Assembly (NCBI RefSeq): GCF_022458985.1
Contig: NC_061770.1
Coordinates: 37,491,599-37,555,598 of the forward strand
From: Mugil cephalus
Lineage: Eukaryota; Chordata; Actinopteri; Mugiliformes; Mugilidae
Direction: 5' to 3'
DNA length: 64,000 bases
Shown: positions 24,887 to 37,584 of the stretch, piece by piece
How positions within the stretch are numbered: position 1 is the stretch's first letter
Layout of the letters: each line of letters starts with the position of its first letter
The notes under the pieces: generated by a model
What the model saw: only the letters and a program-made list of their open reading frames with translations
What the model was told of the DNA's origin: nothing
Database searches by the model: none
Program-made: the position numbers and the translations under genes

Positions 24887-27647
24887 ATGAGGACCTTCAC
24901 CTTAATAACAGTTCTGTTTCTCTGCAGCTACGGTAAGTAACATATTGAACAATTTTCAGCAACAGCTACACTATATCAACATTCCACTAACCCATAAGTA
25001 TACTTCCATCATAGTTCAATTCATTTTGATGTATTTTTGTGATCTGTAATCTGTCTGTAATCTTTTGTAAGAACATTCTTTCTTTGTTGTTTGTTTCAGG
25101 CTGGACCTCCGTCTCAGCTTCTGAGTTTCAGGTTGTGGAGGTTCGAAATAGTGAAGAAGTCACTCTGATGTGCTCCAACATTTCCACAGCTCCAACTCAG
25201 ACCGATTGGTTCAGAGTGGTCAACAGAACTGAGCCCAGCTGTATCGCCTCTATGTATGATGCTAATAGCACAGCTTTATTCTGTGATGGAGTTCAACATG
25301 GAAACTTCGAAATGAGTTCCAACATCACCACCGTCTTTCTTAAAATCAAGGGAGTGGATTTCTGTGACGCTGGGCTGTACTTCTGTGGATTTTACATAAA
25401 AGCACATACAGTCATTTCCAGTGCAACAGAGTTAAGAATTCAAGGTAAGAAAGTGGTTTAATCTCATCTCGTTCGGTAGATGTCTATGTGGAGATCTCAA
25501 ACTGATTGCCATAGTATATCCAGAAAACAAGATGAAACAAGGGCAATGGGACTTGGGGAGTTTCTTGAAACGTTTCACCACTCATCCAAGTAGCCTCTCC
25601 AGTTCTCTACGCTCTTTGCCCTTGTTTCAGCTTTTGGGGGTATAATGTAAGTATGAGATCCTCCACAGACATCACCTTAGCATGAAGACAATTTGAAGGC
25701 CATCAGGAAATCAACATGCACGTTCGCATGTTTTTCTTTTTACAGATAATGATGAATCCAGGGTTGAAGTGGATTGTAAGGCTGAAGGTAAGATTTTCCC
25801 CTGTTAGTGATTTTTTTCACTGTGCACATTACTGTACAAATGTGAATACTAATACCGTACATACTGTAAATTGTTATGTAGAGTGTGACAACACAACGGA
25901 TCTAATGAGTTTGATACTGGGTGGAGTGGCTGTTTTCCTCGCTATAGTCGTGATAGCTCTGGCTGTAAAAATCTGGAAACTTCAGACAGGTACAGTTGGC
26001 TTATAATTGGATGGGCTAACAAAGAGCAAAGTATACAGCCATTAACTAATCCGACTTTTGTATTTGCCATTTAGATGGGAATAAGGAACTGCAGGGAAAC
26101 AAGGTGAACTATTTTCTTTCTCACAAACTGTACTGTTACATTGACTGTTACCATGTTAAGACTTGCATGTACCATACGATTAGCCTGTGAAAAATCAAAC
26201 TGCATTCAGATTCAGACAAATAGCGAGTTATGGTCCCTCACTGTGCTCAACTTCACGCAACTGCTTTTTTTAAAACTACAATAACCTTAACCCTATCTAA
26301 CATTCAGTTTTTGCTATATTGTGTCAAACTGTGCTTCAGAAACTATACACAACTCTTTGCAATACCGACAGAAAAACTCAATGAAGAGAAAATTACGTTT
26401 TTCTGGTAGTGTTTTAATCAAAGCACGGTTTGACGCTTTATCTGCTCTGAATGTACCTTGACCGGAAAGGTTTGAAGTTTTCAGTACTCTTATGAACAGT
26501 GGAGTGGACAGTCTTTATGCCGATGCACACTATTTTGCCAGAAGCATTTGCTCACCTATCATAATTATTGAATTCAGGTGTTTCAATTATTTCCATGGCC
26601 ATAGGTGTGTAAATCAAACACAGAAGCATGCAGATTGCTTCTACAAACATTTGTGAAAGAAAGCTCAGTGAATTCCAATGTAGTACTGTGATAGGATCCA
26701 CCTTTGCAACAAGTCCAATCCATTGAAATTTCCTTGCCACTAAATATTCCATAGTAAACTGTCTGTGGTATTATAACAGCGTGGAAGCAATTGGGGACGA
26801 CAGCAACTCATGTTCATGACAGAGCAGGGCCAGTGGGTGCTGAGGTGAATACTGCGCCGAGGTCTGCAACTTTCTGCAGAGTGAATTGCTACAAACCACC
26901 AAATTTCATGAGGCCTTAAGGTTAGCTCAAGAAAAGTGTGTAGAAAGCTTCATGGAACGGGTTTCCAAGAACTTGACTGGCCTGCACAAAGTCATGACAT
27001 CAACCTGATAGAGCATCTTTGGGATGAATTAGAGCGAAGACTGTGAACCAGGCCTTCTCATCCAATTTCAGTGTCTGAACTCACAAGTGCACTTCTGGGA
27101 CAATGATCAAAAACTCCCATAAACACACTCCTAACCATAGGGTAAAGCCTTCCAAGGAGAGTTGAAGCTGTTATAGCTCAAAGGGTGGACTGATATCATA
27201 TTAAACCCTATGGATTAAGAATGGGATGTAACTTAATTTCATATGCATGTAAAGGCACGTGAGTGAATACTTTCGGCAATATAGTGTGTGTTATGAATGT
27301 TGAAACAGTCTAAAACATTGGCTAATACTGTCCAGAATATTCTCCAGAGCTCATTTTGTTATTGTTGTTGAAAGTTTGTTCCTTGTAAGATTGTGCCATC
27401 ATCTTAGTTACAATTTCACCACACTTCAGATTCTCAGTTAATATCCATTTTGGTGCACCCCACATGGATTTCAGATTTTTGGACAAACTCATCTACAATG
27501 TGTGTGATAATGTAACATTCTTCTCTTCAGAGGTCAGATGAGTTGAACTACGCAGCTCTAAGTTTCCGGGGCAAAGCAAAAAGAGGCCGTAGTCTTCCAT
27601 CAGAGAGAGAGATAGAGCCACACGTTGTATATGCTGCCACCAGATAG
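24887..27647 (+). CDS. Single-V-domain inhibitory receptor H
   Basis: Six exons give about 228 residues: leader 24887-24932 (MRTFTLITVLFLCSY), V 25100-25444, stalk 25746-25787, TM 25882-25989, linker 26075-26103 and tail 27531-27647. The V domain starts after WTSVSASEFQ, has TDWFRVV at the core tryptophan and GLYFCG at the second cysteine. It carries five cysteines: the core pair, PSC and LFC (probably a second bridge), and an odd one in DFCDAG where relatives have DLSDSG. The TM helix is uncharged. The tail has LNYAAL (consensus ITIM), a basic stretch and VVYAAT. AATAAA is at 27723-27728. The last intron holds a Tc1 insertion. The family name is unknown to me; the inhibitory role is inferred from the ITIM. 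Confidence 0.8.
25550..25640. repeat. Dispersed repeat fragment in gene H intron
   Basis: The text around AACGTTTCACCACTCATCCA matches fragments at about 34660-34820 and 59590-59700 in one or other orientation. It is a common teleost repeat whose class I cannot name. Confidence 0.45.
26528..27286 (+). mobile_element. Internally deleted Tc1-like transposon in the last intron of H
   Basis: The ends are an inverted pair: CACTATTTTGCCAGAAGCAT on the left and the complement of CACTATATTGCC on the right. In between are parts of a Tc1 transposase, including the text for LIEHLWDELE, the end of the DDE core. The middle of the transposase is missing. The copy is related by duplication to those at 42178-43205 and 47243-47480. 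Confidence 0.85.
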
Positions 27648-30253
27648 ACCCAGGAAGCACCAGGAACTGCAGCTCAGCTTTGTTATTAACTTGCACATGT
27701 CGTTTGGTATAAAATAATGTAAAATAAAGTGTAAATGTTTCTGTATTAATGTTCTGGTCTTGGTCATTCTTTCAGAACACATATGATTGTGCTTTTCTTC
27801 AAGCATTTGCTCTTATTTTGGTTGCCTTTTGTCAGAGAGCAAAACGAGAGAGAGAGAGAGAGAGAGACCATGGTTGAAGTGTGATGGAGGAGGAGTCAAA
27901 AAAGACACTTTGAGGGGAGAGACAGTGGGAGGAGTGAGATACACATTATACAGGAAGAGACAGTACAGTGTGGTCTGAGAATAACTGAGGGGAAAATCAT
28001 GAGCTCTGCTGAAAGTTATAAACGTGCATAAATAAACTGTCAAATGAATGTATCAACACTGTATATACTTTACATTTTCTGAATATGTCAAAAATAAAGA
28101 CTCCACCACATATCACACATATCAGAGAGCAAGAGTTTTGCTCCTCAGCAGGTCAGCCTTATCTGACATCTTTCAGTCACTCCACACCCCCCATCATTTT
28201 ACTCAAAGCACTTTACCTTCACACTCAACACTGATATTAAAGATTCAACAATAAACAGAAGAGAACAGAACTCTCCTGTTTTGAATAAACAGTGACAGTT
28301 CACTGAATTAATTTATTCATTTCATTATAGCACACAGATGTGTGATGGATTTAAAACAAGCACTCAGTGCATTGCATGTTTATACATAACAAAGTATGCA
28401 TGGCTTTTGGGAAGCTAAGGCCACGTTCACACACAGTTTTCCTTGACATCCTTTTGAGAACTTCTGCATTTAAAGGTCGATCCATTGCAAAACTGCATCT
28501 AGTTGTACAAAGGCTGAAGTACATATCCCTGGGCTATTCATGGCACTGTCTTTGATATACAAACATGCAATCTGTAATCCTTTCTAGCTCATTGTGGTGG
28601 TGAAGCAACAATATCGACCTAGTCACCTAACAAGCACCGTCACAAGCCTGTAGTCCGCTATTAATGATGTTGTTTGAGACGTTGGGGACTAGAGGGGCGA
28701 TGACATCATCATGGTCGTCTCAGACGTCCACACAAATGACAAAAAAGGAACTGCACAGGCTCCATATTGTTCTTTTTTACCCTGGGACCAAGATTTAAGA
28801 GAGTGCAGTTCTAGTCACCAAAAATCCAGATTTGTCATGGCGGCCAGCAGAATCGTGCATGACTTATGCAGTTTCACCCAAAAATCATATTTGTGTAAAC
28901 ATGGCCTAAGTTAATGACTTCCTATGGAGCAGTATGGTTATTGATATGAACAGCACATTTTCTGAACAGGTGAACCTAATAAACATTCCATAAGCAGAAG
29001 GCCTGCATTAGAGAGAGGTGGAAACGCATGTTATTTATGCTGCGAGCACATAAACTTGCTCTTCCGTATGGGTGACTGAAAATTAAAATGAAAATTAAGT
29101 TACTGTTTCCATGAAGAGTTTGTGTACGTTTATCTTATTTTTTCTGCCTCGGCTCTCGACCTGAAAAGAACAAGCACATTTGAGGTTTTATGAGGAGGAG
29201 CCTCAAAGGAGACTGGTGACCGTCAAAGTTATTTATATAAATAGTCAAATTGTCTGCCTGGGAGGGAGGTGTGAGTGAGATACACATCAGTTCACAGGAA
29301 GAGACAGTTCAGTGTGGCCTGAGCACAACTGAAACAGCACGGTCTGTACAACTTTAAAACTAAGCATAAACAGATCTGCATTTGACTAAACTACATCAGC
29401 CTTCATATTTACACATACATTTGGTAAAAAATAAAGAAAACAAACATTAATGTACCAATCAAGCAACGGTTTATGACAAACATCTGTGTGAGTCATAAAA
29501 TCTTCGCAACAGGAAGACTTCAGCCCTGACCACAAACATCAAATGACTCGCTCTTCTTTAGACAAAGAACAAAGCTACTTTAGAAAAACGGTTTCTCCTT
29601 TGTGATGCTTTTATACGAACAAAAACAAAACACACACGTCTCCTGATCCACAGAACAACTGAACCACTGGATTCTGTGGCAACATGGTTGTTTCTACAAG
29701 AGCCATGTAAACCAGGATTTAGCTTAGCTTTAGCCTCAAGAGTCACTTCTAATGAACACTGTACTAGTGAATGTAACAGCTACAGCATGAAGTGAATGTC
29801 AAGAAAATTTTAAATCACTGTCTGAAATTGTAGGTTGTGATCATTTTGTGTTTAGTTTGAGTTTTCAGTCTCCGTAATGTCAGTACTTGATCAAACTATG
29901 ATTCAGCCTACAGTTCTATACATATTTCACTATGTACCGTGTACTTTTCTCCATTTCATTTACAATTTTCAAATTATTTTTTGTTCTGACACAGTGAGCA
30001 TGCCAAGGTTCATGGTTTCATGCATATGTGGGCCAACAATAAGACTTGACCCCTCCCCCTGTCATTTTCCACTGCGGTGAGAACACCATGCATCAGTCAA
30101 AGCGAAAACCACACAAAGACTAGCCTTTGCCTCAGTGCAACAAAGCCACATGCAACAACTGTGCTCCTTTCACACAGAGTGTACTTCTCTGTTTTTAAAA
30201 CTATCTTCAGAATGTTTGTAAAAAATTTTAAACAAAATATCTCACTATGCATC

Positions 30254-30320
30254 ATGGTAATGCAATTCATCTCCATTATATTCACCTATATCTGCACCAT
30301 CAATGACACCACACAGGCAG
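30254..30320 (+). other. Possible orphan leader exon (copy 1)
   Basis: ATG opens MVMQFISIIFTYICTINDTT and the frame reaches a GTAAAG donor after 67 bp, giving phase 1 like every Ig leader exon in this window. The copy at 49688-49754 keeps the same frame, length and donor. No following V exon was found, so it could be chance or a relic. Confidence 0.2.
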
Positions 30321-31379
30321 GTAAAGCACACGTCAGGCCCAAACTGTTATATTGCTGCTGATGTCATTGCTGCAACAAAAATAGGTCATCACGTAAAATG
30401 TAAGACAAAATGTAAGACAAAGACAAATACCAGAACAGAGGCTTTGTCTCTGCCCCAGAACTGTGGTAGAAGCACAAAATACATATCAAATATGAACCCA
30501 CTGAGGATTTGGTGGACTCTGGGGTCAAATCACTTCAAGAGAATTTGTTCAGCATCTGGCCAGTAGGGGAGGCATTGAGCACAGTGCTGGTGAGTAGCAC
30601 TCCAGTTGGTGAGAGCTCCATCTCACTAACAGAGCAACCAATCTTTGTCTGTGTCTATATTTCTGTTCATTCAACAACTGTGGATCAAATGTTCTGACCA
30701 CAGGTGGATTGCTGGAAACCAAAATAGATGAAGCGTCTAATTTAGCGCTATTCAGAACCTGATTTGTTGAACAGAATCTGGTTCAATGAAACTGAAAACA
30801 TACCCAAGCTTACACCTAATGTCCTAGATCAGCAATACCGACGTTTTCAGTGTCCCAACATGTTGTACTATCAATTATCTGAAGGCTAATGTATCAAATA
30901 TAAATATATAAATTCATGAATTGGAAATACTCTGATACTATATACTCTGATTAATAAGTATTCGTTCATTTTACTTTTGAGCAGTACTTACACACACTTA
31001 CACACAGAGATCACAGCAACATGAAGAACTTGTAACAATTCAAAACCTGGATAAATTCTTATCATGGGTTAGAAAAGCCCAGCTTTGAAGGTGGAGTCCT
31101 GCTGCATACCTACTATCCCCAAACTCATGGCCATAGTGTCTGTTCTGAACCCACAGAGTTTGGTCTTTCAGGTCGTTTCTTTTTTTTTTTGTATAATGTG
31201 CCTGAAAGAATTGCTGCATGTCACCAGAAGCTCAAAGATGTTTACTTTTCTACGTTAGTGGTTGGACATTTATTTATTTATTTTTTTTGGTGTTTGGTGG
31301 AGTGATTGTCTGTTGGCGTATTCAAGAGAGCAGCTGTTAGGGCTGTGTGTGGCCCCTGTGATGTGCTGTGCTGTGCTGG

Positions 31380-31545
31380 AGCGAAAGAGAAACACAGAAG
31401 AAGCAGGACAAAGCCAGCGGTGCAATCTGTGCTCATGGGGAACGAGATGTCTTTGGCAGGCAAGATGGACGAACTGCGCTTGTTGGGACCCAGGGGGAGT
31501 CGCCGTGAGCAGTGTGTGATGTTTTGCAGAGACCTCGCTGCAAGC
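31380..31545 (+). mobile_element. LINE fragment, possible endonuclease N-terminal part
   Basis: The frame reading SLAGKMDELRLL resembles the start of the endonuclease domain of Rex/CR1-like LINEs, after a basic stretch. It is very short and frame-broken. Confidence 0.3.
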
Positions 31546-32214
31546 GGAACTTCCGGACCACAGTGCATCTGTGGCCAGCTTTAAGACTCTACTTTAAGAC
31601 TCTTGCATCCCACCCCTGGTGGACAGAGCAGCAACATAAGATAAGATCCACTCCACTGTCGCCATGAAACAGTCCAAACAACGGATCACCTTGGACACAA
31701 TTTTGCAAATTTGTAGAAATTTTTTACCAGATAATACTTTACTAGATAAAACATTTGGCCAAACACTGAACCAAAGACATGGCTCAGGGCCTCTCGGTAC
31801 AGACATTGGTGCAGTTGTCTTCTTTTGTTTAGCAGATGCTGTGCGCCATTCGTTGACTGTAAACAGTAAATAGCACGTCGAGATCAGTAAGTGGAATACT
31901 AGAGTTTATCATATATACACTGCAATATGACAGGTGCTCTATGTTCAACGCAAACCTCATGTCCTGCATATGATCAAAACCAGGATAAACCTCATTTCTG
32001 ACATAGGCAGAAGGTAGAGATGTCTGGTTCGAGTGTAGTCGCACTCCCATCACCTCTATTATCTACTGCTGCCGGCTAGGTCAATAAGTAGCTGACTACT
32101 GGTCTGCTGGTTGGTTGTCCAGTTGGACCGGGCTTCTAAAGGAGTTTTGTCTTAGATCATGGCACAAGGGATTGTAATATCTCGTCCTGTGTATTAATGA
32201 ACTTGAACCTGGTA

Positions 32215-32400
32215 CACCACGGATTATTCCCGAATTGATTTCAGTGAGGGACAAGGCCAGGGTCTATCACAAGGCTAACACGAAGAGACCAACTAACCAA
32301 TCACCAACTGACCTAAGAAGCATGTCTTAGGACTGTGGGAAGAAGGTGGAGTACCAACAGAAACCCCACGCAGGTACAGAGAGAACATACAAAGGAAATC
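32215..32400. repeat. Dispersed repeat fragment
   Basis: Text such as CTTAGGACTGTGGGAAGAAG and ACCCCACGCAGGTACAGAGA is typical of the same teleost repeat class as at 36410-36545, in decayed form. Confidence 0.5.
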
Positions 32401-32477
32401 ATAAAGGTATTCACCTTTGGGCGAATCTGGCTCTTAGATAAATTTTAAACACAGTCTTTGGTTGCATCATTGTTCCT

Positions 32478-32697
32478 CACTGGCCACTTTATTAAGTACA
32501 CCTGCTCAATTGTTTGATAAAACAAATAGCTAATCAGCCAATCACATGGCTGCAATTCATTGCATTTAGGCATGTAGAGGTGATCAAGACAACTTGCTGA
32601 AGTTCAAACCAAGCATCATAATGGGGAATAAAGGGTATTTAAGTGACTTTGAGCGTGATATGGTTATTGCCGGACGGGTTGGTCTGAGTATTTGAGA
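32478..32697 (+). mobile_element. 5' fragment of a Tc1-like transposon
   Basis: It starts with the CACTGGCCACTTTATTAAGT terminus and runs into the start of the transposase (helix-turn-helix region), stopping near 32697. It is the same family as the copies at 52673-53720 and 59711-61770. Confidence 0.75.
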
Positions 32698-33072
32698 AAC
32701 TTCTGGGGCCTCATGTACAAAGAAGTGAGTGAGTCTGAGGTCGAAGTGTTATTAAATGAAGTGGAGACACACACTGATATTCTAATTGGTAGCCTGTCGT
32801 CAGGCATAAACACAAAAGAAAGAAAAGTGTGTGGGAGTGTGTGTGTGAGGCTGTTAATGCCGTCGGGTCGGAGCAGCACAAATAAATCAATCGGTGCCAG
32901 CGTTGGTGAGAGGCCACATTCTCAGGGGGTAGCCATGGTCCCCTGGGGTCAAATGAAGGCAGAAAACATGTGAAATAGATTTATTTATACTGTGTATAAT
33001 ACAAAGAGATGTTTAGATGTAAAGCATCCAAAAGTAAAATCAAGAGTGAATTGATCTTTATTTATTTAAAAG

Positions 33073-34058
33073 GCACTGATGAGCCTGATGGTAACATGGA
33101 CTGCAAATGTGAACGTAAGAATTTCCTTCATCTTTGAATTAATTTCATATTTTTCTTCATTTTATTTTAAACGCGATTTAAAATTTCTAATGTGACTTTC
33201 TTTCATGTAACTTGTCTTTTTTCTAAAGAGTCTGAAATGGTAAAGCTGGGGAGTGTGGCCCTGGGTGGACTGACTGTTGTCCTTGTAATGGTCATCATTG
33301 GTCTGGTTGTTCAAAACTTGATGCTTAAAAAAGGTACTTAGTCTTTTTATTATGCTATATATTCTAAAAATAGTTTATGATCCATAACCAGATGTTTTGT
33401 TTCTGTCACTCAGCTCAAGAAGAACAGAATCCAGAGCAAAGTCAGGTGAATGCAATGCTAACATTTAATTTTCATCATTCATTAAACACCCAATTCAGCC
33501 TCTATCTTATTATTATTATTATCATCATTATATTATATTACATACTATACTACTACCATATACTGTTTATTTACAACACTACCATCATGTCATCAGGACT
33601 ACTGCCCTCATCCTACCACTGCACCTTGTCCACCTATGTATCTTGTGTTTTCTAAGTGTCCTTGTCCTATTGTGTGTTTTCACCTTTGCCTTTATTTTTA
33701 TACCTCAGTATTTTATTCTATTGTATTTTATTGTACCCAAATACCGGACTGCTGTGACAACCTAATTTCCCTTCGGGATCCATCCATCCATCCATCCATC
33801 CATCCATCTATCTATCTATAGGTTTTGCTCATCTCCAACATTGGTATATATAGTACTGTATATTTAGAAATGTACTTACATTGTGTTTATATTGACAGAC
33901 TACAGATGAGAAATTGCAGTTTGTCCATTAAAGAACACGTCTCTCGCAACTGTAAAATGTCTCGCTCAACATTACCTGGGACTATACTGTGACTGTAAAT
34001 TTTCTTTTCACAGAAACGTGGCTCTGATGACCTGAACTATGCTTCAGTGACTTTCTGA
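33073..34058 (+). pseudogene. Receptor remnant M: stalk, TM, linker and tail exons without leader or V
   Basis: Four exons match the 3' half of genes I to L: stalk 33073-33114, TM 33229-33333 (one codon shorter than in I to L), linker 33414-33445 and tail 34014-34058. Splice sites are intact. The tail begins like tail type 1 (LNYASV, an ITIM) but stops at TGA straight after VTF; the rest of the old tail, including the VVYAAT coding text, follows untranslated. Upstream matching begins only at about 32990, inside the V-stalk intron. A LINE tail lies in its last intron. It cannot make a receptor alone. Confidence 0.8.
33505..33830 (+). mobile_element. LINE 3' tail with (ATCC)n/(ATCT)n microsatellite
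   Basis: AT-rich 3' UTR-like text ending in AATTTCCCTTCGGGATCCAT and then ATCC and ATCT repeats (about 33778-33820) matches the usual 3' end of Rex-like LINEs in fish. It sits in the last intron of remnant M. Confidence 0.6.
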
Positions 34059-35289
34059 GAGAAAAAAGAAGAAAACCAGAGACAAATGTTGTTTATGCTG
34101 CTACCAGATAGACTCAGGAGAAACTGGGAATGATACTGTATCATGATAATATGCTCTGTGGCTCTGGATGGTTTGTTGATAGGTGGAAAACAAAATCTCA
34201 TTCCGCAATAAAGACCCAATATTCATTCACTGTCGTATTCTTTCTACGGTTAACTTTCAGCACTTCTCTCTATCCAAGTCTATTCAGGCAAACAAACATA
34301 TGATTAGTGTTTATAAGAGAAGGAGCAACAAACTTTGACAACTGTCTGGATTGGCTCAGTCTGAACTGTTAACAGGGAGAGACAACATGTGGTCTGAAAT
34401 CAGCCGAGGTAAAAATGATGACATTTGTTAAGTAGTATCTTTCTAGAAAGAAGATCTGAAAGGACACAGTGAATACTTGTAACACAGTTCTATACAAGCT
34501 TCCGAAGAAACACTGAGGACAAGTTGCAAAACCATTAAAAGCAGTGTTTTTATACTAGACTTTATGTGCATTCACAAAGCTTGTCAGTCATCTCTGTTAG
34601 GCTATATAAAAAAACAAAGACAAAACGTAAACAAGTTCAACTGGGCTTGTTGGGTTTCTTGAACATGTTACACCACTTATCCAGGTAGGTGAGGTCCACC
34701 TACAGGTGTTCCCAATAAAAACCTTATATCCCCACCAGTCATTTAGAGCTGATGAAGCTACTTGGATGAGAGGAGAAACATCTTTAAGTAATCCAGTAAG
34801 TCCAGTTAACCTTGTTCCAGCTCTGATTTATTGGATATCCTAGACCTTAGCACCTGGAATTGGCAGTCTTATTATTATTATTATTTATTTATTTTTTTTT
34901 TTTTTTTTTTTGCTGTTAACGCAGAAGATGATGGCAGATTGACTCCCAGACACAGACCATCAATCAACAGTCAGACCAGACTCGCCTGCCAAAATACTGA
35001 CACTGCTGTCTCTGATATGTGACAACACAAATTGTCTCTTGAGATGTGCATTTGTGCTGCTGTGTTTCCAACACTTGTCATAATTATATTTGGTTGCAGC
35101 ACTAGATATAACTGGGACATAGCATGTGTATGGGTAATAATATATCAATCAGCAACATAATAATAACAAACATCATTCAAACATACAAATAGAAGAAACA
35201 TACAATCAGCAACATTAAAGCATTAACGAACAGGCAATGTACACCATTTAATAAAACAGCATGAACAAAACTTTGGAAATGAAGACAGA
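34059..35289. other. 3' flank of M
   Basis: The start resembles the 3' flanks of I and K (old tail text, then a poly(A) signal AATAAA near 34207). A dispersed repeat fragment is at about 34660-34820, and TTA repeats with a long T run at 34869-34912. From 35095 it matches the K flank at 55930. No gene is seen. Confidence 0.55.
34869..34912. repeat. (TTA)n and poly-T tract
   Basis: TTATTATTA followed by a run of about 20 T. Confidence 0.85.
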
Positions 35290-36145
35290 AGAAGTAGAGT
35301 GGTGTTGGAGTTAAGGGTGGAGGAGTGAGTAAGTGATTCTAAACAGGTGGGTTTTGAATCTGGTTTTAAAAACAGGGAAAGAGTCAATATTACGGGTGCA
35401 GATGGTAAAAAGTTCTAAAGCTTGGGAGCAGAGTTTCTCAAAGCTCTGCTCTCCAGGTTGCAGAGGTGAACAGTGAGGCAGAGGATGGAGGAGGATCTGA
35501 GGGAGTGTGCTGGAGTGGTGATGTGGAGAAGGTCAGAGAGATATGGAGGGGTGAGGTTGTGGATAGCTGTGAAAGTGTACAGAAGGATTTTGATTTGAAA
35601 TCTTTGTGTGAGTTACTCTAGGATGGGGGTGATACGGTGAAATAAAGGGGTTTTGGTGATGATTCATGCAGCAGAATTTTGGACACAGTTACATTAATCC
35701 AGATGGGAGGTGAGGAGACTGTGGACAAAAAAGGAGGCAGTGTTGGGGTCAGGGAGGGGATGGTGTCAGTTGATATATTGAAGGGGGAAGCAGGCAGATC
35801 GAGTCATGTTATTGATGTGGCATTTGAATGAAAGAGTGCTGTCAAGGGTGACACTGAGCAGCTGTCCATAAGAAGGGAGTAATAATCAACTTTGGAAAGT
35901 GTAGATGGGTTGCCAATTAGAAGGGTTTCAGTTTTATTGCTGTTTAATTTCAGGAAACTGGAAATGAATTAGGATTTGGTTTCTGGTAAGCAGTCGTTAT
36001 GGGAAGTGTGTGTGGAGTTGTGGGGTTTGTTAGAGAGGTAAAACTGGGTGTCAACCACGTAGGGGTGGTAGTGAATACTAAATTTACAAAAAATAGTGCC
36101 AAGGGGGAGGAGATAAATGATAAACAGAAGGGGCCCAAGAGCTAG
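35290..36145 (-). mobile_element. Antisense L2-like LINE, reverse transcriptase C-terminal part
   Basis: Read on the minus strand, frames give pieces such as YLLPLG-like and YADDTQLYL-like text near 36100, then LNSNKTETLLIG near 35930 and ATWRAEL near 35460, in the order seen in L2-type reverse transcriptases. Several frameshifts and stops are present. The same element in the same orientation is in the K flank at about 56790-57225. Confidence 0.65.
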
Positions 36146-36409
36146 TAATATAACTCAAATAAGTTAGGAGTAGGATGAATCAGTCATACTGTCAACTTGA
36201 GTGTGTGGGTGAGTGAAGTGTGTGAAGTTTGTATTTTTGGACATAGCTTAGGTTTTCCAACAGATTTGCAACCAGTAATCAACATTGGAACTGACCAGTA
36301 GGAAATTTTTCCATTTTTGTTTGTTTTGGTTTAGTAATAGTCTGTACAGTTTGGACAGTAGTTTTATTTTCTATTTTTTATCTCATCTTCAACTATTGCT
36401 TATCCTCAC

Positions 36410-36545
36410 TAGTGACACAGGGGTACACCCTGGACAGGTCACCAGTCTATCGCAGAGCCAACACATAGACAAACGACCATTAACACTCACACTCTAAACT
36501 AGAATCATCAATTATCACCCAGAAAGGCCTGAACTGAACTCAAAC
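36410..36545. repeat. Dispersed teleost repeat fragment
   Basis: GGGTACACCCTGGACAGGTC and CACCAGTCTATCGCAGAGCC are hallmarks of the repeat found in the gene F intron, here in the other orientation. Confidence 0.55.
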
Positions 36546-36589
36546 CAAAACCCACCCTGAGCCACTGTGCTGCCCCTTTTTTGAAGTAC

Positions 36590-36880
36590 ATGAAATAGCG
36601 CCCACATTACGTGCAAGATTAAAAAGCTGTACTGTTCTCCATCTTATTGCTGTCTGCTGCATGAATGACTCCAGTTGTCTATTATATGACGCAATAGGTC
36701 AGTAGGCCGTATTAACCCACTGAAAACACACATATTGCCACCTAGTCTGGAGGAGTACATGTTTCCATCAGTTATCTGATTTTCTTCATTGCATGTAAAC
36801 TGGGACTAGGATGGCATTCAGAAAGTCAAATTTGAGCATAGCCTGATTAAGCTATGCATGTAAACGCACTGAATACTATC
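36590..36880. mobile_element. MITE copy 1 (GTTTACATG ends)
   Basis: Matches 57225-57639 on the same strand and 52153-52645 on the opposite strand. It ends in GCATGTAAACGCACTG, the likely terminal inverted repeat of a non-autonomous DNA transposon. No coding sequence. Confidence 0.55.
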
Positions 36881-37584
36881 AGCATCCAAACACACTAAAA
36901 CCATGTCAAACATTTCCCTCATGTTCCTTTCTCGGCAATTCACCCTAACCCTAACCATTTCACATTATCCTTGCATGGGGATACATGTATGTTTACTTGA
37001 AATACACTTGTTACAGGTTGCTTTCTCAATCTCAATGTGTGGCATCTACAGCAATACAATAATTGTTTATGTAAACTACAACTAGCAACATGAAGACTAC
37101 AGATTTTTAAAGCTGAACATATGATCCTGCTGCCATGAAAATTAAGAGAACATGTGTTGTCTTTATTTATTATGTGTTCACTGGGTTGTAATTACTGTCG
37201 TTTGAATATCAATGATTCTGTAATGATACAGTCTGAGTCGATCACAGACTTACACCTCCAGTTCCTCTTTGACTTGTGCACATTTTTGCATTTAACTACC
37301 TTTTAAAGCAGGAAGATGAGGGGGACCTCCATTCCTGCGTGATGACTCGCTTTGCCATAAGCAGACCAAACACAAGGGCCTTTTGTTAAGCTTTGGGAAG
37401 AGTATATTCAGAGCAGCCAAGTGTCCAAGCAATTGAAGTATCACAGAAAGGCCATCAAGGAACAGTTGCCTATTATATACTGTATGTTACTATAAAAGTG
37501 AAAAATATTATCCCAAGAAATCCTGATTTTGGGATATGCCCAAAAAAGTGGCCAATCGACCAACTGGGAGACTGACGTCTGTCA
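36881..37584. other. Duplicated upstream flank
   Basis: Positions about 37000-37250 match the upstream flanks of later units (about 40950, 53760 and 61800). No gene is seen. They stop before any promoter or leader exon, so this is a relic of a receptor unit. Confidence 0.5.

Larger units (their letters stand above)
27300..31900. repeat. Segmental duplication, copy 1
   Basis: From the right flank of the Tc1 copy in H, through the H tail exon, to about 31.9 kb, this block matches 47485-51245 in order and orientation. Matching parts include 27700-28260 with 47980-48545, 29110-29770 with 48705-49335, 30240-30380 with 49680-49820 and 31520-31900 with 50650-51235. Gaps between them are insertions or deletions in one copy. 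A GA microsatellite is at 27846-27867. Beyond the H tail no gene is recognised. Confidence 0.8.

Noticed and set aside
27846-27867. Regular repeats as a CRISPR array
   Set aside because: This and similar stretches are simple microsatellites without spacers, in a vertebrate genome.
35290-36145. Unknown conserved gene on the minus strand
   Set aside because: Recognised as a decayed L2-like reverse transcriptase; the sister copy at 56786-57225 confirms a LINE.
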